Assembly (NCBI RefSeq): GCF_001484605.1
Contig: NZ_CP013747.1
Location: 4,154,001-4,218,000 of the forward strand
Reading direction: 5' to 3'
Length of the DNA: 64,000 nucleotides
DNA from: Pseudarthrobacter sulfonivorans
GTDB taxonomy: Bacteria; Actinomycetota; Actinomycetes; Actinomycetales; Micrococcaceae
Below, one piece after another: positions 33,301 to 43,000 of the stretch. Under the pieces are notes generated by a model. It was not told where the DNA came from and made no database searches. It worked only from the letters and a program-made list of their open reading frames with translations. Each line of letters begins with the position of its first letter. Position 1 is the stretch's first letter. The position numbers and the translations under genes are program-made.

Positions 33301-34455
33301 ATGATCTTCCTCGACGCCGCCGCCACCACGCCCGTCCGCCGCGAAGTCCTCGAGGCCATGTGGCCCTACCTAAGCGGCGAGTTCGGCAACCCCTCCAGCC
33401 ACCACACCCTGGGCGAGGCCGCTGCGTCGGCGCTCGCAGGCGCCCGCGCCGCCGTGGCCAAGGTGCTCGGCTGCCGGCCGGGTGAGGTCACCTTCACCTC
33501 GGGCGGTACGGAGGCGGACAACCTGGCCGTGAAGGGCATCGCCCTGGCCCGGCAGGCCGCGGATCCGTCGCTGAACCGCGTGGTGATCAGCGCCGTCGAA
33601 CATCCCGCCGTGGAAGAGTCCGCCCGGTACCTGGAGCGGTTCCACGGCTTCGCCGTTGATGTGGTTCCCGTGGACAGCGCCGGCCGGGTGGCGCCCGCGG
33701 CGCTCGCCGCCGTGCTCCGGCCCGAGACCGCCGTCGTCAGCATTATGTACGCGAACAACGAAGTAGGCACCATCCAGCCGGTTGCGGAACTGGCTGCAGT
33801 GGCCACCGCGATGGGCATCCCGTTCCATACCGACGCCGTCCAGGCCGCCGGCTGGCTGCCCCTGGATGTCAAGGCGCTGGGCGTGGATGCCCTGAGCATT
33901 TCCGGCCACAAGCTCGGCGCACCCAAGGGCTGCGGCGTGCTGTACCTCCGCGGCCGGACCCGTGTGGAGCCCCTGGTGCACGGCGGCGGCCAAGAACGCG
34001 GCCGGCGGTCGGGAACCGAAAACGTGGCCGGTGCGGTGGCGCTGGCCACCGCCCTGACGCTCGCCCACGCCGAACGGCCGGAACTGACCGCGAGGGTGGC
34101 AGGGCTCCGCGAACGCTTCATCGCCACCATCCTGGACACGGTGCCCGGTGCCCTGCTCACCGGGCACCGCACGGAACGGCTGCCGTCAGTAGCGTCGTTT
34201 TGTTTCCCCGGTACCAGCGGAGAATCCGTGCTGTTGGAGCTGGAGCGGCAGGGTGTGGTGTGCTCGAGTGGTTCGGCATGCGCCGCTGGCTCGGATGCGC
34301 CGTCGCCGGTGCTGACCGCGCTGGGCTACGACGCCGAGGTCGCGCAGACAGCTGTGCGGTTCAGCTTCACTTCGACCGTGACATCCGAGGAACTGGAGCA
34401 GGCAGCGGCAGCCGTGGGCACCGCCGTCGGGAGCGTCCGGACCCTCGGTCGCTAG
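33301..34455 (+). CDS. Cysteine desulfurase (NifS/IscS family)
   Basis: This 384-aa PLP enzyme takes sulfur from cysteine for Fe-S assembly. It begins MIFLDAAATTPVRREVLEAM and has the PLP lysine in SGHKLGAPKGCGVLYL. The catalytic cysteine is in VVCSSGSACAAGSD, a short loop with the class II-like SSGSAC pattern. It lies 7 bp after nadC, so co-transcription with nadABC is likely and a role in maturing the NadA cluster is inferred. Its stop TAG shares CTAG (34452-34455) with the stop of the convergent gtrA-like gene. Confidence 0.93.
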   Translation: MIFLDAAATTPVRREVLEAMWPYLSGEFGNPSSHHTLGEAAASALAGARAAVAKVLGCRPGEVTFTSGGTEADNLAVKGIALARQAADPSLNRVVISAVEHPAVEESARYLERFHGFAVDVVPVDSAGRVAPAALAAVLRPETAVVSIMYANNEVGTIQPVAELAAVATAMGIPFHTDAVQAAGWLPLDVKALGVDALSISGHKLGAPKGCGVLYLRGRTRVEPLVHGGGQERGRRSGTENVAGAVALATALTLAHAERPELTARVAGLRERFIATILDTVPGALLTGHRTERLPSVASFCFPGTSGESVLLELERQGVVCSSGSACAAGSDAPSPVLTALGYDAEVAQTAVRFSFTSTVTSEELEQAAAAVGTAVGSVRTLGR

Positions 34456-34943
34456 ATGTGGCGGGCGCGGCGGAAGATCCAGTGCCGCAGCATCGTGAAC
34501 CGCACGGCGGTGGCCACGAAGCCCGACAGAGTGGTGGTCCACAGCTCATCGGACACGGTGGCGTCCGGGTGCAGCCAATGCAGCACGCCCAGGCTGCCGC
34601 CTGTGATGACCAGCGCCACGGCGATGACGATCACGCCGTTCAGGTGGTCGCGGGCCATCCGGCGCTGCCCGGAGATCTTGAACGTCAGCCTGCGGTTCAG
34701 TGCCGTGTTCATCAAAGACGTCAGCACCAGGGCGGCCGCGTTGGCCAGCTGCGGTCCCAGCCAGGGGCGCAGCAACGCATAGAGCGCCAGGGAGGTGGCG
34801 GTGCAGATGATGCCGACGCCCGTGAAGCGGAGGAGCTGCCGCACCAGCGGAAACCTGAACATTCCGCGGTAATGCTTGGTGGCCGGCGCACCGCGCGTGG
34901 GCTGCTGCGTCAGCTGGGCGGCGGGCGCAGCAGGGGTCTCCAT
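34452..34943 (-). CDS. GtrA family membrane protein
   Basis: This 163-aa protein has four hydrophobic segments and the GtrA pattern: FPLVRQLLRFTGVGIICTATSLALYA, LANAAALVLTSLMNTALNRRLTFK, a third segment VIVIAVALVITGG and a final FVATAVRFTMLRHWIF. GtrA proteins are thought to flip or carry lipid-linked sugars for cell-surface glycans. No glycosyltransferase gene adjoins. Convergent with the cysteine desulfurase gene. Confidence 0.87.
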   Translation of the reverse strand: METPAAPAAQLTQQPTRGAPATKHYRGMFRFPLVRQLLRFTGVGIICTATSLALYALLRPWLGPQLANAAALVLTSLMNTALNRRLTFKISGQRRMARDHLNGVIVIAVALVITGGSLGVLHWLHPDATVSDELWTTTLSGFVATAVRFTMLRHWIFRRARHI

Positions 34944-34960
34944 GGGTCAAGCCTGACATA

Positions 34961-35809
34961 TCAGGCCGGTGGTTCCTCCCAGGACGCCGCCTTGACCGGG
35001 TTGCTGAGCTCGCCGATGCCCTCCACGCGGCACACCACGGTGTCTCCGGGGTGGATGCGGGCGCACTCGGCGGGGAAGCCCGTCAGGACCAGATCGCCGG
35101 CGTGCACGGTCATGAAGGACGTCAGGTAGACCATGATTTCGTCCACCTTCCAGCCGAGATCGGTGCTGCTGGCGGCCTTCAGCTCGGCGCCGTTGTGGAC
35201 GATGCTGATGGACCGGTCCGAGTCGTCGAGGTCCGTCACAATCCAGGGGCCCACTGGAGTGAAGGTGTCCTGGCTCTTGGCGCTGATCCACAGCTCGTCC
35301 GACTTCTGCAGATCGCGGGCCGAGACATCGTTGCCGATGGTGAATCCAAGGATGGCGCTCCGGGCGGTTTCCAGCGTCAGGCCACGGACGGTGCGCCCGA
35401 CGACGACGGTCAGTTCCGCTTCCGGGTCCACGTAGCCCACCGTTGAGCTCAGTTCAATGGCGTCATCCGGGCCGATCACGCTCGATGCCGCCTTGTGAAA
35501 GGCCTGCGGCGGGAGGTCCCGGCCGGCCTGGCCGGTGTTGTGCGCCATGCCGAAGACGTTGAGGGGGACCGACGGCGCCAGGAACGTGAACGAGTCCTGG
35601 TCCACTACAGTGCCGGTTTCCCAGCCGGGCCGGGCCGGGTGGTTGGCGTTTGGACGGGACGCCCCGAAAGGGGATTCAACGACTGTCCAGGACCGGCCGG
35701 CGTCGGAGCCGAAGTCTGGGGCGTCATTGGCCACGAAGAAGTGCTCGTCGGCAACAGCCGGGGACAGGGGGCGGACACGGGCAAGGCGGCGGGGAGCGCT
35801 GGCAGTCAT
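34961..35809 (-). CDS. Fumarylacetoacetate hydrolase family protein
   Basis: This 282-aa protein has the FAH-fold C-terminal domain: VNVFGMAHNTGQAG-like segment (VPLNVFGMAHNTGQ), DPEAELTVVVGRTVRG with metal-binding Glu, GFTIGNDVSARDLQ, and VLTGFPAECARIHPGD. Members cleave or hydrate beta-diketo or 2-oxo acids in aromatic catabolism or decarboxylate oxaloacetate; which applies is not visible. TAGGAT at 35816-35821 lies 6 nt before the ATG, suggesting a leaderless transcript. Confidence 0.9.
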   Translation of the reverse strand: MTASAPRRLARVRPLSPAVADEHFFVANDAPDFGSDAGRSWTVVESPFGASRPNANHPARPGWETGTVVDQDSFTFLAPSVPLNVFGMAHNTGQAGRDLPPQAFHKAASSVIGPDDAIELSSTVGYVDPEAELTVVVGRTVRGLTLETARSAILGFTIGNDVSARDLQKSDELWISAKSQDTFTPVGPWIVTDLDDSDRSISIVHNGAELKAASSTDLGWKVDEIMVYLTSFMTVHAGDLVLTGFPAECARIHPGDTVVCRVEGIGELSNPVKAASWEEPPA

Positions 35810-35857
35810 GATGACATCCTACGTCCTCCGGCTGGCCGGTGGCCGGCTCCGGCAGGC

Positions 35858-36520
35858 TCAGTACAGCTCGCCCACCGGGATCTCCACGGCCAGGCGGTTG
35901 GACGGGCCGGGCAGCGGGCAGGCCCAAGCCTCGTTGTACGCGCAGGACGGGTTGTAGGCAAAGTTGAAGTCCAGGACAAACTCCGCGCCCGCCCCCGAGC
36001 CATGGACCCCGTGGAACGCGCCCTTGATGGTGTCCAGGAGGTACCGGCCGGCGCCGTAGGTTCCACCGGGCTGGCCGGCCGTGGCGTCCCGGAACGGAAC
36101 GAAGATCCCGCCGCCGTAGCCGTGCAGCTTCCACACGCCGAGCTGGCCCAGCTCGGGAAGATCGAACGTGCCCAGCCGGACAAACCGGACCACGCCGTCG
36201 GTGGCGGTTTCCACGGTCATTTCCCGGCCGGCTCCCTCAAGGGTCAGCGGCACATAGAAGCGGTAGATGGGATCGTAATCGGCCGTTTTCAGGCCGGAGA
36301 ACTGCGATTTGTCCCTAGCGCTGAGGGCCGAGGCCGGATGCGTTGCGAACATCCGGTCGCGTTCATGCCGCCACAGGGAATGGGCCTCCGCCGGATCTTC
36401 AGCGGCAACCTTCCGTACCGTGTCGTACAGCGCAAACGTCCGCAGCCGCCAGTCCGCAATGTCGATGGCGGAGATGTCCGCCAGGCTCTCAAGGTCCGCG
36501 CCGTACTGCTCATCCGCCAT
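35858..36520 (-). CDS. DUF1684 domain-containing protein
   Basis: This 220-aa soluble protein has the DUF1684 features: WRHERDRMFATHPASAL, YDPIYRFYVPLTLEG, the beta-strand run VRFVRLGTFDLPELGQLGVW, GGIFVPFRDATAG, GTYGAGRYLLDTIKG, and a Cys/Asn-rich NFAYNPSCAYNEAWACPLP. The family is common in actinobacteria but its function is not established. The ATG at 36520 is supported by TAGGCT (36528-36533) 7 nt upstream. It is divergent from a lipoprotein gene with about 94 bp between. Confidence 0.86.
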   Translation of the reverse strand: MADEQYGADLESLADISAIDIADWRLRTFALYDTVRKVAAEDPAEAHSLWRHERDRMFATHPASALSARDKSQFSGLKTADYDPIYRFYVPLTLEGAGREMTVETATDGVVRFVRLGTFDLPELGQLGVWKLHGYGGGIFVPFRDATAGQPGGTYGAGRYLLDTIKGAFHGVHGSGAGAEFVLDFNFAYNPSCAYNEAWACPLPGPSNRLAVEIPVGELY

Positions 36521-36614
36521 AGGCACCAGCCTAGTACCTTGCGCGCGGGGAATGTCCGACGGCGACACGAGGCTCCGGCCCTTGTCCACCGTCGCCCGCC
36601 GATAGGCTGGCTGC

Positions 36615-37430
36615 ATGACACACAAGGCGGCAATGTGGGGAGTGCGGACGGTAGCGCTGCTGATGGCCGGTGGACTGGCGGCCGGCTGCAGCGCGCCTGG
36701 TAACAGCGGTTCAGCGTGGACGGCGCAGCCGGACACATCGGCCAGCTCTGGCGCCAGCACGAGCTCAACCGCCGGCGCTACGGGGTCCCCGTCGTCGGAT
36801 CCTTCTGCCACAGCGGGCGCCTCGACGTCCGCAGCACCCGGCCCGGCTGCAACAGCTGCTGCCTGGAAGACCTTTACCGATCCGGCGAAGACCGTCAGCT
36901 TCGACCTGCCGGAGGAATGGATCGCCCAGTCCGTCACGCCCGAGGACGGGACATTGCCGGGTGCCCTGAAGATCGAGGTGAAAAAGCAGGACGGCACGGT
37001 GGTGGCCACGCTGCGGACAGGACTGCCGCCGTCGTCGTCCGAGTGCCCCGAGACTGCCCGGAAACCGTACGTTGTGATCAGCAGCGTGCCGGTGGAGCTT
37101 CCCAGCCTGACGGGGGAAGGCACCATCGCCCCGCACGTGGTGTTCCGCGTCATCCAGGGCTACCGCTACTTCGGTTCCTACGGCATCACCAACATTGTGG
37201 GCGGGGCTGACGGCCAGGCCTGCGAACTGCGGAATGTGGTCCGTGGCCCGGCAGGAAAAGGGGACTACTCGTTCGGTGACCTCGGAGTCCTGAGGGCCTT
37301 CGCCCCGGATGAGAAGGTGGCCCCGGCGAAGGCGTTTGACACCCTGGGCCAGGCCGAAAAGTACGTGGACGAGAGCTCGGAATTCGCGAACGTCCAACGG
37401 ATGCTAATGTCTCTGGAGATCAAAAACTAG
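36615..37430 (+). CDS. Predicted lipoprotein of unknown function
   Basis: This 271-aa protein has a signal peptide with lipobox LAAGC (MTHKAAMWGVRTVALLMAGG, then LAAGCSAPG), followed by a Ser/Thr/Ala-rich linker of about 55 residues and a C-terminal domain beginning WKTFTDPAKTVSFDLPEEW. I do not recognise the domain. TAGGCT at 36603-36608 lies 6 nt before the ATG, so the transcript is probably leaderless. It is probably anchored on the outer face of the membrane. Confidence 0.8.
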   Translation: MTHKAAMWGVRTVALLMAGGLAAGCSAPGNSGSAWTAQPDTSASSGASTSSTAGATGSPSSDPSATAGASTSAAPGPAATAAAWKTFTDPAKTVSFDLPEEWIAQSVTPEDGTLPGALKIEVKKQDGTVVATLRTGLPPSSSECPETARKPYVVISSVPVELPSLTGEGTIAPHVVFRVIQGYRYFGSYGITNIVGGADGQACELRNVVRGPAGKGDYSFGDLGVLRAFAPDEKVAPAKAFDTLGQAEKYVDESSEFANVQRMLMSLEIKN

Positions 37431-37500
37431 TCCTGCCCCTTGCCCCTCAACCCCGGGCCAGCGCGGGAAGTTCTGCCACTACCTCACACCCCGGAGATAC

Positions 37501-38307
37501 ATGGAACGCACCGTTTCAGCACGTATGGTTTTCAGGACCATCGCCGACACGAAGGCAGCCCTGGCCATCGCTGTAGCCAGGAATCCCGGCTATACCTCGT
37601 TTGATGAATCCCTGACTGTCACGGCCGACGGTCAGCCGGTTCCGTTGCAGGAACTCGCGGACCATCATGGCGGCCGCCTGCACTATATGGAGTTCACTGA
37701 ACCCGCCGAGGTCACCGTTGAGTACTCAGCGACTGTGGCAGGGCAGGCCGTTCCCGAACAAGCCACTCTGACTGAGCTCATCCGCTACGTGCGGCCAAGC
37801 CGCTACGCGGAGTCGGACCGGCTCCTGCCCACGGCCTATGCCGAATTCGGCGGCCTGCACGGTGCCGAACTGCTCCAGGCCGTGCGGAGTTGGGTCTTCG
37901 GGGAATTGCGGTACATCAGCGGTTCCTCCAGGGGAACTGACGGCGCCGTGGAAACCCTCCTGCACCGCAGGGGAGTGTGCCGGGACTTCGCGCACCTGGC
38001 CATCGCCCTGCTGCGTTCCAAGGACGTCCCCGCCCGGCTCACCGCCGTGTACGCGCCGGGGCTGAGCCCCATGGATTTTCACGCGGTAGCCGAGGCCCAT
38101 GTCAATGGCGCCTGGCACGTCATCGACCCCACGGGGCTGGCCCCGCGGGAGTCGATGGTGCGGATCACCGCCGGCCGGGACTCGTCCGACACCGCGTTCC
38201 TGTCCACCGTTGGCGGGCGCCTGACACTGAACGAGCTCCGCGTCAGCGCCGTGGTCAACGGCCAGTTGCCGCCGGAAGATCCGGCCAAGCTGGTCATGCT
38301 GGGCTGA
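37501..38307 (+). CDS. Transglutaminase family protein
   Basis: This 268-aa protein has the transglutaminase-like core with all three triad residues: Cys in RRGVCRDFAHLAIALLRS, His in MDFHAVAEAHVNGAWHVID and Asp in the following DPTGLAP. The N-terminal half is a beta-rich domain (VSARMVFRTIADTKA). Members act as cysteine proteases or crosslinking enzymes. No signal peptide is seen, so it is probably cytosolic. GGAG before the ATG supports the start. Confidence 0.9.
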   Translation: MERTVSARMVFRTIADTKAALAIAVARNPGYTSFDESLTVTADGQPVPLQELADHHGGRLHYMEFTEPAEVTVEYSATVAGQAVPEQATLTELIRYVRPSRYAESDRLLPTAYAEFGGLHGAELLQAVRSWVFGELRYISGSSRGTDGAVETLLHRRGVCRDFAHLAIALLRSKDVPARLTAVYAPGLSPMDFHAVAEAHVNGAWHVIDPTGLAPRESMVRITAGRDSSDTAFLSTVGGRLTLNELRVSAVVNGQLPPEDPAKLVMLG

Positions 38308-38369
38308 GATTCCCGCACGGCCCGGTTACTGGCGGGCAGTTACTTCCCGGCCGGATATTTCCCAGCCAG

Positions 38370-38840
38370 TTACTTTGCCGGCCGCGCTCCCACGGAATGC
38401 CGGAGTTTCTCGGTCAGTCGCTGGAGTTCCCTCTGCTCGGCAGCCGTCAGGGCCGGCCCCACCAGACTGGAGATGTCCCGCACGTGCTCCCGGCCGATCT
38501 CCTTCTGGAGGGCGGACCCTTCCTCGGTGAGCTTCAGCAGCACGCCGCGGCCGTCGTCCGGGGCAGCCATCCGGACCACGAGCCCGCGCTTCTCCAGCCT
38601 CTCAACCAGCCTGCTGAGGCTCGACTGGCTCAGCAGGACATGGTCATTGAGTTCATTGAGCCGGAGCCAGCCGGACGGACACCGGGACAGCGTGAACAGG
38701 ACATCGTACTCGTTGATGGCCACCTTTCGGAAGGCAGCCCCGGCCTGCAGCCTCCGCATGACCGCAACTTGCGCCCGGAACAGGGATTCCCACGTTTCCG
38801 CGGCCAGGCGGATGGGTGATTCGTTTCCGTCGGCAGCCAT
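38370..38840 (-). CDS. MarR family transcriptional regulator
   Basis: This 156-aa protein has a winged helix (INEYDVLFTLSRCPSGWLRLNE, VLLSQSSLSRLVERLEKRGLV, RMAAPDDGRGVLLKLTEEG). ATG 38840 has GGAGG 4 nt upstream and overlaps the stop of the LLM oxidoreductase gene, so both are in one operon. It probably represses the operon through the inverted repeat at 40006-40019. Confidence 0.92.
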   Translation of the reverse strand: MAADGNESPIRLAAETWESLFRAQVAVMRRLQAGAAFRKVAINEYDVLFTLSRCPSGWLRLNELNDHVLLSQSSLSRLVERLEKRGLVVRMAAPDDGRGVLLKLTEEGSALQKEIGREHVRDISSLVGPALTAAEQRELQRLTEKLRHSVGARPAK

Positions 38841-39949
38841 CACGCCTCCGATGGGGCAGTCTCAGGCGCCGGTGCAGCCATCAGCGCGGCCACGCGGCCG
38901 GCATGCGTGGGCGGATCCGGGACGTGGGCGGGCTTGAGGGCCGCGTATTCCTTGCGGAGGACCGGGAGGACCTCCTCGCCGAACAGGTCAAGCTGCTCCA
39001 GCACTGTCTTCAGGGGCAGGCCTGCGTGGTCGATCAGGAACAGTTGGCGCTGGTAGTCGCCGAAGTACTCGCGGAACGTCAGGGTCTTTTCGATGACTTC
39101 CTGCGGGCTGCCCACGGTGAGCGGTGTCTGGGAGGTGAAGTCCTCCAGCGACGGGCCGTGGCCGTAGACGGGCGCGTTGTCGAAGTAGGGCCGGAATTCC
39201 TTCACGGCGTCCTGGGAGTTCTTCCGCATAAAGAACTGGCCGCCGAGGCCCACGATGGCATGGTCCGCCTTGCCGTGGCCGTAGTGCTCGTAGCGCTCAC
39301 GGTAGAGGCTGATCAGCTGCTGGTAGTGCTCCTTGGGCCAGAAGATGTTGTTCGCGAAGAAGCCGTCGCCGTAGTAGGCGGCCACTTCGGCGATCTGCGG
39401 CGTGCGGATGGAGCCGTGCCACACAAAGGGGGCCACGCCGTCGAGCGGGCGCGGGGTGGACGTGAAGTTCTGCAGCGGGGTCCGGAACTTGCCGGACCAG
39501 TTCACCGTGTCCTCGTCCCACAGCCGGCGCAGCAGGCTGTAGTTCTCGATGGCCAGTTCCACGCCGTCCTGGATGTTCTTGCCGAACCACGGGTACACCG
39601 GAGCGGTGTTGCCGCGGCCCAGGACCAGATCCACGCGGCCGTCGGCCAGGTGCTGCAGCATGGCGAAGTCTTCGGCGATCTTGACCGGATCGTTGGTGGT
39701 GATCAGCGTGGTGGCAGTGGAGAGGGTTATCCGCTCGGTCTGCGCTGCGATGTACGCGAGCGTGGTGGTGGGCGAGGACGAGAAGAACGGGCGGTTGTGG
39801 TGCTCGCCGAGGGCGAAGACATCCATGCCGATTTCCTCGACTTTTTTGGCGATCGCCACGGCCGCCTTGATGCGTTCGTTCTCCGTGGGGGTCCGGCCGG
39901 TGGTGGGGTCAGTGGTGATGTCACTGACGCTGAATACGCCGATCTGCAT
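38840..39949 (-). CDS. LLM class flavin-dependent oxidoreductase
   Basis: This 369-aa luciferase-like monooxygenase uses FMNH2. It has VFALGEHHNRPFFSSSPTTT, the flavin-binding strand RVDLVLGRGNTAPVYPWFGK, APFVWHGSIRTPQIAEVAAYYGDG, and QTPLTVGSPQEVIEKTL. The substrate is not assignable. It is first in an operon with a MarR gene, the pattern of a xenobiotic- or redox-responsive unit. Confidence 0.92.
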   Translation of the reverse strand: MQIGVFSVSDITTDPTTGRTPTENERIKAAVAIAKKVEEIGMDVFALGEHHNRPFFSSSPTTTLAYIAAQTERITLSTATTLITTNDPVKIAEDFAMLQHLADGRVDLVLGRGNTAPVYPWFGKNIQDGVELAIENYSLLRRLWDEDTVNWSGKFRTPLQNFTSTPRPLDGVAPFVWHGSIRTPQIAEVAAYYGDGFFANNIFWPKEHYQQLISLYRERYEHYGHGKADHAIVGLGGQFFMRKNSQDAVKEFRPYFDNAPVYGHGPSLEDFTSQTPLTVGSPQEVIEKTLTFREYFGDYQRQLFLIDHAGLPLKTVLEQLDLFGEEVLPVLRKEYAALKPAHVPDPPTHAGRVAALMAAPAPETAPSEA

Positions 39950-40005
39950 GGTGTGCCTTCCGTTTCCTGGGCTTCTCTGGGCTTGCTTCCACTATACCCG
40001 ATTTT

Positions 40006-40019
40006 CATGCGTTTGCATG
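40006..40019. promoter_or_regulatory. Candidate MarR operator upstream of the LLM oxidoreductase gene
   Basis: CATGC-GTTT-GCATG is a perfect 5-bp inverted repeat 57 bp upstream of the minus-strand ATG at 39949. A -10-like TATAGT (complement of 39991-39996) lies just downstream of it in the direction of transcription, so the repeat covers the -35 region. Control by the downstream MarR protein is inference. Confidence 0.5.
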
Positions 40020-40062
40020 TATCGACGGCTATAACGCCTCCCCGGCCAGAATATTCCAGGTG

Positions 40063-43000
40063 TTACAGGGGGTCGCCCGGAGCGGCACGGCGGCCACTGA
40101 CGCGGGGCACCATGCCGGTGGTCCAGTCGCGGAACTCGGCATCGACGTCGTCGGCCGCCGCAAACTCCGGGCGCTGCTGCATGGCACGGAGCAGTGCTTT
40201 TGTCTCCCGCCGTCCCTCCACGAGCCGGTACAGCACGGGAACCAGCACCAGCGTCAGCGCCGTGGAAGAAACCAGGCCGCCGATCACCACCACGGCCAGC
40301 GGCTGGGAAATGAAGCCGCCGCCCCCGGTCAGGCCAAGCGCCATGGGTGTCAGGGCGAAAACGGTGGCCAGCGCGGTCATCAGGATGGGGCGGAGCCGCT
40401 GCCTCGCGCCATGGGTGATTGCGTCCGCCACGCTCATCCCGCCGCGGCCGTCCCGTGGCTGCCTGTACTGGTTGATGAGGTCGATAAGCACAATGGCGTT
40501 GGTAACCACAATGCCCACCAGCATCAGCATGCCGATCAGCGACGGCAGGCCCAGCGGAACGCCCGTGGCCAGCAGCAGGGCCACGGCGCCGGTGGCGGCA
40601 AAGGGAACGGACACCAGCAGGATCAGGGGCTGGATCAGCGACTTGAAGGTGGCCACCATAATGACATAGACAATCGCGATCGCGGCGAGGAGCGCCAGGC
40701 CCAGCTGCTGGAAGGACTCGGCCTGCTGGGTGGTGGCGCCGCCGAGTTCGGCGGTGACCCCTGCGGGGAGGCTGACCTCCGTGAGGCGCTTCTGCACCTC
40801 TGCGTTCACCGCACCGAGGTTGGAGCCCGACGGCGTGACTGACACTTTGGCGGTCCGCTGGCCGTTGCTGGCGGTAATGGAGACCGGCACGTCCACCTGT
40901 TCCACGGACGCGATGCTGCCCAGGGTGACGGGGGCGCCGGATGCAGGGAGTGCGATGTTGCGCACCGCGTCGATGCTGGTGAACCGGGTGCCCTTGCCGA
41001 TCTGGACCGGAAAATCGTTGGTGTCGATCCGGACCGTACCGGCGGGGATGGGGCTGATGGTGGCAGCCAGGACGCCGGCTACCTGTTCCTCGTTCAGTCC
41101 GGCTGCCGCGGTCTTGGCCCTGTCAACCTTGACCTGGACCACCGGCTGGCTGGCCGCGAGGTTGGTTGTCACCTCGCTGGTCTCCGGCACGCCGGTCATG
41201 GCCTGAACCATGGCGTCACTGGCTGTGCGGAGGTCCTCGGACGTTGCCGCCTTGATGGTGATGTCCACCGTGGAGGATGTCCCGAAGCCACCCTGCTGCG
41301 TGCCGACGGTAATTTTCCCGGAACCGGCCACCTTGCCCACTTCGGTCCGGACGGTTTCCTGGAGCTTTGCCTGATTGGCCTTTTCATCCGTCACCACCGT
41401 GAACGTGGAGTTGGCGGCTCCGGAAGACGTCAGGGCGGCAAAACCTGCCTGCGCGTTTCCGGAGGTGAGCTGGACATTCTTGACACCCTCGATGCCGCGG
41501 AGGACGTCCTCGACCTTGATGGCGGCGGCGCTGGTGTCGGCCAGGCTTGTGCCCGCTGGCATCAGTTGGCGGACAGTCAGGCTGTTCTGGCCGGAATCGC
41601 CGAGGAGGTTGGTGGACAGCAGCGGCGTCATGGCGGCCGTGGCGCCGAGCACCAGAACGGCGGCGACCAGGGTCAGCACCGGGTGCTTCTGGGTCTTGCT
41701 GAGGACCGGCAGGTAGGCACGCTGCAGCCGGCTTTTCTGTTCGGCTTCCTGTGCCAGGGCACGGGCGGCGGCAGCAAGCCGGGCGGCAGTTTCGCGGGCA
41801 TCGGGCGAACCAGCGGCGGCGGAACCGGCGGGGCTCTTGAGGAACCAGTAGGCCAGGACCGGAACGATGGTCAGCGATACCAGCAGGGATGCCAGCAGCG
41901 CCATGGTGACTGTCAGGGCGAAGGGCCGGAAGAGTTCGCCGGCGAGCTCGCCCACGAAGGCAATGGGCAGGAAGACCGCCACGGTGGTCAAGGTGGAGGC
42001 GGTGATTGCGCCGGCCACCTCCCGGATTGCGGTGAGGATCGCGGGGACTTTCTCCTCCCCGTAGCTGAGGTGGCGTTTGATGTTTTCGATCACCACAATC
42101 GAGTCGTCCACCACCCGGCCGATCGCAATGGTCAGCGCGCCCAGGGTCAGGATGTTCAGTGAATAGCCCGTCGCGGACAGGCCAATGAACGTGATCAGCA
42201 GCGACAGTGGAATGGAGACCGCGGTAACAAGGGTGGAGCGGGCTGACATCAGGAAAACAAGGATGACGGCGACAGCGAAGCCCAGCCCGAGCAGGCCCTC
42301 GGTGGTGAGGTCCTTGATGGACTTCTCGATGAACGGGGCCTGGTCGAACACCGCCGTGAACTTTGCGTTGGACCCCAGGTCGGCCTCAAGGGCCGCCAAC
42401 GAGTCGTTCACGGCGTGGGAGATTCCCACGGTGTCGCCCTCGGGCTTCTTGGTCACGGACACCGCCAGCGTTTCCTGGCCGTTGGTCCGCGTGATGGAGG
42501 TCCGTTCGTCATCCTGCAGGCTGACGTCGGCCACCGTGCCGATGGTCGCGGCATCCTTGGCTCCACCCAGGGGGAGTGCCTTGATGGCGTCCAGGGAATC
42601 CACCGGGCTGCCGATCTGGAGGGATAGCGTCTTGCCCTGCTCCTGGATGGTCCCGGCCGGGATCAGCGCGCCGTTGTTGGAGAGGGCGTTCCGGATGGAC
42701 TCGATCGTAGTGCCTTTGGCGGCCATCGCCTCGGGCCGGGGGATGATCTCGATGTGCTGGGTGGCGCCGCCGGTCACGTCGGCTCCCCGGACGCCGTCGA
42801 TCTTCTGGAGCCGGGGAACGGAGAGGCGTGCCAGGTCGGCGTTGAGTTCGCTGAGGGGCTTGTCCGAGGACACTGCCAGGAACACGATGGGGAAGTCGCT
42901 GATGCTGCCCGCGATGGCCTGCGGCTGCACGTCCTCCGGCAGGGAGCGCTTGGCGTTGGAGATGGCCCGGTCGATCTGGTTCCGGGCGCGGTCGAGGTTT

